Assembly: GCF_000227135.1 (NCBI RefSeq)
Contig: NC_018241.1
Span: forward strand, 132,253-181,519
DNA: 49,267 nucleotides
Direction of reading: 5' to 3'
DNA from: Leishmania donovani
Lineage: Eukaryota > Euglenozoa > Kinetoplastea > Trypanosomatida > Trypanosomatidae
Shown: positions 29,321 to 38,666 of the stretch, in pieces
Layout of the letters: each line of letters begins with the position of its first letter
How positions within the stretch are numbered: the stretch's first letter is position 1
The notes under the pieces: generated by a model
Seen by the model: the letters and a program-made list of their open reading frames with translations, nothing else
Database searches by the model: none
What the model was told of the DNA's origin: nothing
Translations under genes and position numbers: made by a program

Positions 29321-30516
29321 ATGAAGGTAGTTTCAGCCTTTGCCCGGGCGGCGGTCCTGTCCCTACCGCTGCTGTTGCCGTTGTTCGTCGTGCTCGCGGC
29401 ATGGGGAGCGCCCCTGTCTCAAGCTCAGGAAATGGACAAGGAAGAGAGTCCCGTGTCTCCGGTATAGTCTCAGTGCGCACGCCTTGGCATGTGGCCCCGT
29501 CGGTGCCATCCCTGTACCGTGCCGCCGGTGAGGCTCCGCGTCTGCACGTCGCCGTCATGAGCGTGCCGTTGCAGGGGCACTTCAAACAACTCTGAGCGCT
29601 TGCGGAGGAGATGGCCTGTCGAGGCCACAAAGTAGCATGCGTGTTGGAGCGGGCAGTGTGGTGTGAAACTCTACTGCGGCACAGCCAGCACACGGCGCCG
29701 CTTGTTCTCGCAAACATCAACGCAGCAGCGTATGCGAAGCCGATGTCAGAAGGCAACGGCCCGCTCGATGTTCAGGGTGTCGTCATTCCACCCTGCAAGG
29801 ATGTGTTCACTGAGCGAGACTTTCATGCCATTACCAGTGAGAAAACCTCCACCATCATGTCCTTCCAGGTGCTCTTTGAGAACATATTCAAGCACCACAA
29901 GCTGGCGTTGCCAGACTACGCACTAGTGGCGCAGGCCGTGCATGCCGCTCTGCCTCTCACGATGCTTCTCTGCGACATCATCATCTACGCGTGCGCTGCC
30001 GTGGGCCTCAAGATGGGCTTTTCGGTGTTCAGCGTGTTTCCTTTCACCGCGCAAATGCCCGTCGGCCTGCAGGCAATGTTGCCAGCCGTGGGACTGGCCT
30101 TCCCGCGTCACGTGACCCTCCGCCCCTCAGCCCAAACATCCACCAGGTCGGTCCGCTGAAAACCCGCGATCAGCGCCAACCCTACCGCTGACAGGACCTG
30201 CCGTCAGACCTCGCCGCTTTCATGGGCAGCTGCTCACAAGGCGTCGTCTACGTAAACTGGGGCACCCTAAGCTTGCCAGACCCGGGGGTGGAGGATCGCC
30301 TGCAGGACGCGCTCGTTGAAGCCGCCCCGCTTAGCGTGGTGTGGAAGCGGCGCACCGCATCAGCAAGGCCACCGCCGCCGGCTGCTCGCTTCTACATGAC
30401 GTCCTGGCTTCCGTCGACTGTAGCGGTTCTGAAGCACTCGAACACGCGCATGTTCCTCACGCACTGCGGCGTCACTTCCCTGCTGGCGTCTGTCGAGGCG
30501 GTGGTACCGAACGTCG

Positions 30517-30550
<34 letters not shown>

Positions 30551-30847
30551 CCAGCGCGTCGAGGAGGTCGGCATCCGACTTCCATCCAGCGAAACGAAAG
30601 CCTTCACCCGCGCCGGCGTTGTCGCCGTCATTGCGGCTGTCACTGAAAACCACAGCACCCCATGGTGCGGCAGCTGCGGAAACTGCGCGCCATCGCCACC
30701 GCATACGGCGGCCCACAGCGCGCTGCTGACATTATCGAAGGTCGTCAGTACAACTTGCTCATCGGAACACAACACTCCGGCGCGTGCGCGAGCTTATCGG
30801 TTCCGCTGCAAATCGAGTACGCCCTCGCCGCGTGGTCGGCGGCTTAG
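29321..30847 (+). pseudogene. UDP-glycosyltransferase (GT1) pseudogene
   Basis: The gene starts with a convincing signal peptide (MKVVSAFARAAVLSLPLLL, frame 2). It shifts to frame 1 near 29440 (PRLHVAVMSVPLQGHFKQL, the usual GT1 start strand with its GH motif) and meets a TGA at 29593-29595. It continues in frame 1 to 30159, shifts to frame 3 near 30100, and meets a TGA at 30189-30191. It then gives GVVYVNWGTLSLPD, and WLPSTVAVLKHSNTRMFLTH with CG following, which is the UDP-sugar-binding signature region. The frame then runs into A30 (30519-30548), after which RVEEVGIRL and, in frame 2, RKLRAIATAYGGPQRAADII represent the family C-terminus. That is at least three frame changes and two stops, so it is not translatable as one protein. 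GT1 enzymes transfer sugars from UDP-sugars to small acceptors; the signal peptide suggests an ER-luminal ancestor. Confidence 0.75.
30519..30548 (+). repeat. Homopolymer A30 inside the UGT pseudogene
   Basis: Thirty consecutive A. It sits where the family normally has about ten residues between the Glu-containing helix and the next conserved strand, so it looks like a replacement rather than a simple insertion. Confidence 0.8.
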
Positions 30848-31132
30848 GTGGTTGGTATGGGTGTGCGTGCCCCGTCGTTTGCGCGGGCGGTGCCTTCCGA
30901 TCCCCGCGGTGTGGTCGATGCTCTGGCGCACGACTCGCCCTGCGAAAGCCAAACGCGGCGAAGACGCAGCGCCGTCGCGCGCACACGTGGCCGCACAGGG
31001 CGCATAAGCACCTATGGGGCGCCAAGGGGGCGCTTCGAGGAACGCCCGGCCACCCGCCTCGGGGGCCCGCCAGAACCACGCGCGCGCGCCCTCGGCGTTT
31101 GGGCCTAGTTTCGCGCGCGGCACTAAGGCCCC

Positions 31133-31262
31133 NNNNNNNNNNNNNNNNNNNNNNNNNNNNNNNNNNNNNNNNNNNNNNNNNNNNNNNNNNNNNNNNNNNN
31201 NNNNNNNNNNNNNNNNNNNNNNNNNNNNNNNNNNNNNNNNNNNNNNNNNNNNNNNNNNNNNN
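31133..31262. other. Assembly gap (130 N)
   Basis: A sized gap near the left edge of the anomalous block. No flank overlap noticed. Confidence 0.95.
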
Positions 31263-34200
31263 CCCACCGCAACGCCACCGCCCGCCCCCACCCCAACCCA
31301 AACCCACACCCCGGCAAGAGCCAAAAGCGGGAAGCGGCGCCAAGCGCGACCCTTGCCGGCACCCGAAAGGCGAAAAAAAGGGAGGGAAAGCGGCAGGCCC
31401 GTGCCCAAGCGGCCAAGCCCCCACCAACCAAACCCCGGCCGGCGGGCCCCCGCAAAGCGGAGACGCCCCAGACGCGGCACACCCAAACCCCCAGTTTGGC
31501 GGCCGCCGCAAAATCCCGCCAACCAGAGCAGCGAACCCCACAACAAAAAAAAACAGCCGAAGGACAGCAGCGTGTCGTTTTCTGCCCTTCAAACATGAAG
31601 TTTTCACCCGCAACCACCAGCACAGCAGGCAGGAATCGCGCCCCCTTCCTAGAGCAAAAGAATTTTGAACTACGTGGAAAAAAAAACACTGCTTTCGGAA
31701 AGGCCCTTCTTCATAAGAGCTGCAACCGCCACCGTAACAATTCTATCCCGTTTACAAAAGCCGGAAAACAGTGTGAATCAAAGGTGCGGACAAAGGAAAG
31801 CGACACGGTTTTCAAGAGGAAACCACACGCGCCCCCGCAGCCCTACGCTAGCAAAGAAGGCGCCAACGCCGAAACGAAGACAAACCCCATCCGCAAGGCG
31901 CAAAACTCTTTTAGACATGCCGGAGGGAAAGGGAAGGAAGCATTTTTTGCGCAAAGCATGTCCGCATACTATGAAAAAGCAGTCGAACCCTCCCCTCCCC
32001 CCCCCCCGCGGTAGGCAGCAAACCGACAAACGGGACCCCGCACCAGCGCCGCGGAAGGTCCCGCCCACACGCCGCCAGCCACCCCAGAAGAGGCCTTTTC
32101 GCGGAGCAGCCACGAGCACCTTTCCGAAAGTCACGGGCGAATCCCAGGCTTGCGGCCTTTTGTTTGCGCCTGACCAAGCGGTAAAGAGGCACAAAGCACC
32201 AACAACGCAAACCCAAGGAGCCCCGCCACGACGCCGCGCCACGGCCATAAAACACGCCGGCTGTTTCGCATAACCCCGGCCCCCGCGGGGTCGCGATAAG
32301 AGGTTCGGGGGGAGCGCGGCGCTTCTAGGTGAGAGGGGCTGCCTTGATCCAGCTGAAAAGAAAGCCCGCCCGGCCGCTTTGCATTCCAGGAAAAAAGGGA
32401 CACAAAGAGGGGTCCGCGATAGGCGCCGCTAAAAAACGGAAACGGGGGAAAGCGCGGCCCACCAAAAACGCGGTGGAGGGACGCAGGTCAGCCCAAGCGA
32501 GAATTTGCACAACCCACAAAAGCCGCAAACCCTCGCGCCTCCGCCGGCCAACGCGGGCAAAGCCCTTACAAAAGAATTTGAAAAAGCCACCGGCACCGAA
32601 ATCCGAAAAACGCCTGCGACCCATCAACGGCGCCGGGCTTTCGCGGCTTCAAAAACAAAACCGGCCACCCACAAAACAAGGGATGCCGCTTTCTGCGATT
32701 GCGCTTTGTTTCGCGGAGACGCCTGGGTACTTACGCCCCCCCCGAAAAAAAAACCCAATTGGCCGCCTTTTCGGCCGACAGATAAAAACGGCGGTGTGGC
32801 CGAAGTGCCCCTGCCATCGGCTTTTCGGGCTTTCCGGATGCCCGGGCGGGTTCCGGGTTTTGCGTGCTTTCGGGGCGGCCGCGGCGCAGGGCCCCCTTTC
32901 ACCCCGGGACCGAAAGGCCAAGGGCTTCGCGGGGCTGTGGCGAAAGAAGCCGGCGCTTTCCGGGCCGCAAGGACGGCTTAAAGCAGCAGCCGCGCCAGCC
33001 TCCGCGTTTTCAAACGCTGCCGCACCCCGCCAGCCACAGGATTAAAGCGGGGTTATGAAAACCAGGTTTTCCGCAAGCCCGCCGCTGCGGCAAAATATTA
33101 TTCGACACGTTCCGGCGATCCCCAAAAGAAAAAAAAGGTGGCCCGGCGATGCCGCGCGGCCCCGCGCATCCTTTTGGGAAATGCTTTTCGCGCCCTGTGC
33201 CCGTTTGGTTTTTTTTTTTTGCCTCTCCGGGGGCTCCTTGGTGCTGTGCGGGGTTTTGGGGGCGGCGGGTTCCCTTGGGGGCTGGGCGCGTGGGCGGCGG
33301 TTTCCCCGCCCCCGGGGCCGCCGCCCCCGCGCTAGCGAGGCGGCTTTCCCTTTTCCAAAGCCCCACCATTTCGCCGAACCGACGGCCAACAAAAGGCCAG
33401 CAGACCCCACTTTTGAACGCCCCCCAGCCCAGAGGCGCCTTTTTTCGTTTTGCCGCCGCCCGGCTTTTTCTTCTGGCCATGTTTTTCTGGAGAAGGTGGC
33501 CGGGGGCCAGGGGGATACTTTTCCCGCCGCCCCGCCCAGGCCAAAGCCGAAACCATACGATTAGGCCCGGCGCCCTGAGCCCCATGAAAGGACACGCGCC
33601 GAGCCGCGGGAAATTTTATGGGCAGGCACAGGCTGGGCCTTTTGTCCAAAAAAGTTTTGGGCCGGTGCTCTGTTTGCTGCGTCTTCGCCCTCGCCCGCCC
33701 ACGGGCCAGCGGGCAGCCCCACGACCACCCCAAAACAGGGCCACCCCAACCCCCCCGCCCGCCCACCGCAAAAAAAAGGGATAGCAGCCGCGCCCCGCCC
33801 TTTATCCTTGCCAAAAAAATGGGCCACCACACCACAGCCGACAAAAGAATCGGAACTTTTCTTGAGGAGGAGGGCGGAAACCAAAGAAAAAGTGCGCCGA
33901 CAGACATTCGACAGCGCCCGCTCTTCAGAGAGGCGTTTTAGTGCCACAGAGGTTCGGCGGTTTGAAAGCCATTGTCTAATGCGAAAGACCTTTCGCGCCC
34001 ACCGGCTACCATTCCCGAAACGTGACCTGCACAGCGCAAAGAAAATCGCGGGCGCCCTCATTATTTCATCTCTTAAGGGGGGTTCGCTTCTAGGTCTTTT
34101 GGTGGCGCCGCAGCGGGTCGGCAAAGACAAAGCCAGGTTCCGGGCGCTGCGCCCCCACAAAAAAATGTCTGGCGGGCGGTGCGGCGCCGAGGGGGGGCTT

Positions 34201-34835
34201 GCGGGGGCCCCGCCCGCGCCCTTTTCTTGCCGCCCGCCCCCGCCTTACCGCGCCCCCAAAAAAAAAGCCCGCGGCCCCCCGCGCGTTTTTTTTTAAAAAG
34301 GCCCCACCGCACGTGGGCACTGATAGGCTCGCTCTTAAGGGGCTGCCGAGGGGGCTCTTTTTCGTGTTTTAGGGCCCGCGTTTTTACACCGGCGGCCATC
34401 CTATCTTTTTTTTTTGTTCCGGCACCGCCCGCCGGTTTATCCGGGTGCGCGCAGCTTTGCTCGCAAAAAAAAATCCTCGACAAGGCCTTTGCGCCCACGC
34501 TCTTGTCCATTTGTTTGCGCGGCCGCTCTTCACCCCGGCTTGCCTGCTTGCCGGCTTTCCTCTTCTTGACTAAACTGGGGCCGTTTACCTTCCCGCCACC
34601 GTTCCCGGTTTCTTTTTCGGCTCGTGGCTTTCTTTTTCGATACTCTGTCGACGGCGTTGGCGCCGCGCAACGGGTGCCCGTCCCCGGCACCCTAAGGCGG
34701 AGGCGAAAACATTCCCAGCGGCAGCCCCACCCTTTCGGCCGGATGAAGGGGTCACTTTTCGGAAAAAGGGCGCCGCCTGTCTAACCCGTCTTCCTCCACC
34801 GCCCGCCCCTGGCCCCCAATGGCCGCGGAAAGGGC

Positions 34836-35058
34836 ACCGGCGCGACTCGAACGTACCCCAAACTCGGCCCACACGCTGCCCTGCTGGTGGTGGAAAGCCG
34901 CCGCTACCCCGGGGGGGGGGGATGCTGCACGCGGCTGCCCGCGCAAGGGGTGGGGGTGCTGTGAGGCAGCCCGCGGGGCGGGTGGTGGGCGGGGTCTGAG
35001 GCAGGAGCTGCGCCCAGACGGCCGTGTTAGCACACAGCCGTAGCAACGCGCCCGGGGT
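34836..35058 (+). mobile_element. Diverged SIDER-like fragment
   Basis: Recognisable pieces in order: CGCGACTCGAACGTACCCCA, then CACGCTGCCCTGCTGGTGGT, a G-rich insertion, GGGGTCTGAGGCAGGAGCTG, and ACACAGCCGTAGCAACG. These correspond to 2528-2750 of the copy at 2.3 kb. It carries many substitutions and a G10 run, so it is much older or more error-ridden than the other copies. It shows that the anomalous block contains native trypanosomatid sequence. Confidence 0.55.
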
Positions 35059-36905
35059 TTGTGCCAAAGCGCCGTGCGCCAGTTTCGGTTTAACGCAGAC
35101 GGAAAAGCAGAGATGCAGGGTCAGAATGCGTCTTTTTTGGGGGGTATTTTTTGGTTATGTGGGCGGCTCTTCGGAATTGGTTGCGCGGTGATCTGTCGGA
35201 TTGTTTTTTGGGGGTTCGGCGGATGTTGCTGGCCGCTTCGTGTGGGGTAATTTCTGAGGTGACGCCGCGCAGGCCTCGGTTCAGAGAAAATATGCTTTGG
35301 CTAGTGTTGTGGGTTTGCCGCTGGGTCGGGCTGCGGTGTTTTTTGTTGAGGCCCGGCGCGCCAAAAGGGGTGCTTCCTTGTGTTTTCGTTTTTCCCGTCG
35401 GGGGTGGGTAACGCTTCGCGCTGGCGGGGTCGTCGAAGTGGCCTTGGGCGTGGGTTTGTTGGTGGGTGCTGCTGTTTTAGGGTGTGGCGTGCTCTTTTGC
35501 GAGCGCGGGTTGTCCATGCTGGCTGGTAAAAGGCAAAGGGTTTCGGTTGGCCTTTCCAAGGGTTTTGCAAGCGGGTCTGCAGCATATGCTTGGCAGGCGC
35601 GCGGTGCAGCAGTTGTGCTGCGCTTGGGCTTTGTGTGCTTTTCGGCGCGTCTTTTAGAATATTCGAAACCAAACTTATCATTCTGTGTTTTCCGGTTTTC
35701 CCCTTGTTCTTTTTATGGCCGCATTTCGCCCTTCGTGGTGCCCCCTTGTTGGTGCGTGTTTGGGGCCGCGCTCGAAAGTTTTGAAAGACCCAATAATTTG
35801 CCTCAGCTCTTAGATGCGGCGTCGGGCAACGGCTTTTAAGTTTTCAATGGGGCGGCGAAACTGGTCGTGCGTCTTGGAAATTTGTTTCGTTGGCCATGGG
35901 CTGGGGCTTATCCCCTTGGTGGTTTTGTTTTCTGTTGGTGCTGGTTCTCGGCCGGTTCTTGGTTGGTCTTTTGTGTCCTCTTGCTGCCCGTTCTGTCGTT
36001 GGGTGCTTCCCGTTGCGTTCCTTATGGGGCTTCACTCTGGCGCGCCTTCTTCCTTTTTCGACCCTTTTTTCCCTGTTTTTGCGCTTTCCGCGATCCTCTC
36101 TTAATGGCCGGGCGGAGCCGCCATCTCTTCCGTGTGCGGGCGCCGTGTGCTTCTATTCTGCGCCGTCCCTTTCCTTTCCTTGTCGGCATCGTTTTATTCC
36201 CTGGGCGCATTTTCTTTGACGAGGGCGAACGGCGCGCGCGCGCCGCGCTTTTTGTAAAACGTCGGCTTTGTTGGCCTCTTGTTATCCTGGTTTTGTCGCG
36301 CTTAAAAAAACATTTTGTTTCTCGCTTTGGTCCGTTTTGTCTCTGTGGGGGTGGCGCTCCCTTGCCCAAATGCTTTCCTTCGCTGCTTGCGCGCCTTTCC
36401 GTCATTTTTTACGCGGGTGTTTTGTGCCGGCGCCCCTCTGTGTGTGTGTTTTCTCTCTGCGTTCCTGGGGCGGCTGCTTCCGCCATGCTGTCCGGCAGCC
36501 TTTTTGTTTTCGGGCCTTGTGCTTTGCGCCCGGTTCGCTCTTATCGGCCCCGGTGTTTTCCCTTCCTTCCTTGTCTTTCCTTTGTGCCTTCAGCGGGGGG
36601 CGGGCATCGCTGTGGGGTCTTCGTGCCATTTGCGCCTTTCTTGTATTCACCAGTGCCCTTTCTCACCGCCATGTTTGCGCTTTCTCTTGCCTGAGTGCCT
36701 CTCGCTTGTTCTTTCAGTCTCTTCATCGCCGCGTGGTCCGCCAAGCCGGTTCTCTGTCTTTTGTGTCCTCTTCGGTGCTGGGCGCTTCCGCGTGTGCGTT
36801 GTTGGCGTTTTGTTGCGTGGTCGTCTCGTTGCCCCTTGTGTATGCGGGTTGGGGGGTTTTCCTTGCCTGGGTGCGTGCTTTTCGGTGCGCCGCCTCTTCC
36901 TTGGT

Positions 36906-36943
36906 GTGCGTTTGCTTTCCCCAACGCCAGGTTGGTATGCGTG
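36906..36943 (+). repeat. 38-bp overlap, left of gap
   Basis: Identical to 37043-37080; it abuts the gap. Probable unmerged contig overlap. Confidence 0.85.
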
Positions 36944-37042
36944 NNNNNNNNNNNNNNNNNNNNNNNNNNNNNNNNNNNNNNNNNNNNNNNNNNNNNNNNN
37001 NNNNNNNNNNNNNNNNNNNNNNNNNNNNNNNNNNNNNNNNNN
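36944..37042. other. Assembly gap (99 N)
   Basis: Fixed-length placeholder whose flanks overlap by 38 bp. Confidence 0.95.
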
Positions 37043-37700
37043 GTGCGTTTGCTTTCCCCAACGCCAGGTTGGTATGCGTGCGCGCGTTGAAAACGCGCCG
37101 GGGCGGCGGGGCGCGTCTGCGGGCGTTTTGCCCTTACCAATGCCAGGCCGCAAGAGGGGCGAGCGGCAAGACATGAAAACGCCCGGTGCCGCGCGCGGCT
37201 GGGCTCGGTTTCCGGCCTGGCGGGGCGCGGGCTGCGCGTTTGGCGGCTTTCGTCGTGTGTCTTTCCGCTTTGGCGGCCGCGGGCGTGGTGCCCCGGCGCC
37301 GCCCCCTTTGGGCGGCCCGCATCCTTTTGGTTGGGTTTCCCCGGGGCGGGGCCCCTTCCAAGAGCCGGCGAGGGGCCTGGCGGGCCCCGGGAGGGTGGCG
37401 TTCGTTTGCGCGAGCGGAAAGGCGCCGGCGGGGCCGCGGAAGGAGCTGGTTTGGGGTGGGAGGGGGGGGTGAGGGTTTCCGTCGCAGTCCACGGTGGCGT
37501 CGGTGCGAGGGGTCTTGGAGACTCTCGCGTCACGGGTGTCACTCTCTGTGTAGCGGCGTGCCCGTGGAGCGCGCCTGCTTCTCCGCGCGGCTTTGCGTCA
37601 TGCAAACGTTTTTTTTTTTAAATGGTAAACTCTGGTGGAAAGGGAAACCCCGGCATGGCATCAGGGTCCGGTACTCCCTCGGTATGGGGAAGCCAAGCAG

Positions 37701-38089
37701 CACCCCACCCCCTCTAGTCCTGCCCAATGCGGAGCCGCTTCCGGTCGTGACAGGGTCAAGCGCCGACGCCGTAGGGGAGGTCAGAGCGATGCATCGCCAC
37801 TGACGCCGGCGGCCAGGCCCTGGACGGCGCTGCGTCGGTGCGACCCGCGGCCGTGAACACGCTTGCGCCATCCATGTGATGGGCAGCGTGTCGGCGTGAC
37901 TCGAGCGTACCCCACACCCGGCCCCCACACTGCCCTGCTGGTGGTGGGTGGGGCTTGAGGCAGGGGCTGTGCTCAGATGACTGTGTCTGCGCACAGCCGT
38001 AGCGACGTGCCTGCCGCTGCTTCGCAGCACGTAAGAGACTTGTAGAGGGTTGGTTAAAGCGGAGTTTAGCTCGTGCTGCATGGCAGAGA
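37701..38089 (+). mobile_element. SIDER-like retroposon (copy 3)
   Basis: A complete, ungapped 389-bp copy in the same orientation as the 2.3-kb copy and inverted relative to 28318-28706, with equal length and only two mismatches noticed. It marks the right edge of the anomalous block: normal-looking sequence resumes with it. The first bases of the longer copies (the CCCCCTGCGGGGAGGCGG stem-like stretch) are missing here. Confidence 0.6.
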
Positions 38090-38264
38090 CCGGACACCTT
38101 GACAGAAAAAACTTAAGAGTGGCGAAGCGCGATGAGGGCTTTCTTGAACAGCAGAGGCGAAGTGTTGCTAGGAGCAGGGGCAGAGAGAGGTCACTCGACA
38201 CGCGCCCTCACAGGCGTGTCAGCAACCCCCTCTTCGGAGCAGCTCAAGAGCGGAAGCCACTGCT
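37962..38264 (+). repeat. 303-bp overlap, left of gap
   Basis: Matches 38364-38666 (offset 402) and abuts the gap. It includes the end of the SIDER-like copy and about 175 bp beyond it. Confidence 0.85.
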
Positions 38265-38363
38265 NNNNNNNNNNNNNNNNNNNNNNNNNNNNNNNNNNNN
38301 NNNNNNNNNNNNNNNNNNNNNNNNNNNNNNNNNNNNNNNNNNNNNNNNNNNNNNNNNNNNNNN
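38265..38363. other. Assembly gap (99 N)
   Basis: Fixed-length placeholder with a 303-bp suffix-prefix overlap on its two sides. Confidence 0.95.
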
Positions 38364-38666
38364 AGGGGCTGTGCTCAGATGACTGTGTCTGCGCACAGCC
38401 GTAGCGACGTGCCTGCCGCTGCTTCGCAGCACGTAAGAGACTTGTAGAGGGTTGGTTAAAGCGGAGTTTAGCTCGTGCTGCATGGCAGAGACCGGACACC
38501 TTGACAGAAAAAACTTAAGAGTGGCGAAGCGCGATGAGGGCTTTCTTGAACAGCAGAGGCGAAGTGTTGCTAGGAGCAGGGGCAGAGAGAGGTCACTCGA
38601 CACGCGCCCTCACAGGCGTGTCAGCAACCCCCTCTTCGGAGCAGCTCAAGAGCGGAAGCCACTGCT
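38364..38666 (+). repeat. 303-bp overlap, right of gap
   Basis: Partner of 37962-38264. Its first part (38364-38491) therefore looks like another SIDER-like fragment but is probably the same copy seen twice. Confidence 0.85.

Larger units (their letters stand above)
30870..37560. other. Anomalous-composition block with opposite A/T skew in its two halves
   Basis: On the left the + strand is nearly T-free: I count 6 T in 31263-31500 (238 bases). On the right it is nearly A-free: 4 A in 35881-36060 (180 bases). Both halves are GC-rich with many homopolymers of 5-12. Spacer and gene sequence elsewhere in the window does not look like this. The long open frames here follow from lack of T or A (stops need both) and show no family motifs. 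It could be an exotic terminator-region sequence or low-quality consensus; the sequence alone cannot decide. Confidence 0.6.

Noticed and set aside
30784..33784. Long open frames on both strands in the anomalous block (for example 30784-31668 and 32329-33045)
   Set aside because: They are open because the strand is nearly T-free and all stop codons need T. The translations are Pro/Ala/Lys/Arg-rich with no family motifs, and they overlap one another in several frames.
35297..37472. Long plus-strand frames in the A-poor half (for example 35867-36694, 36315-37472)
   Set aside because: Lack of A removes TAA, TAG and TGA. The products are Phe/Cys/Leu/Val-rich and merely look membrane-like; no conserved pattern is present.
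30848..37560. Bacterial contamination as the source of the anomalous block
   Set aside because: A diverged SIDER-like copy lies inside it and no bacterial gene is recognisable. Low-quality consensus remains a better alternative than contamination.
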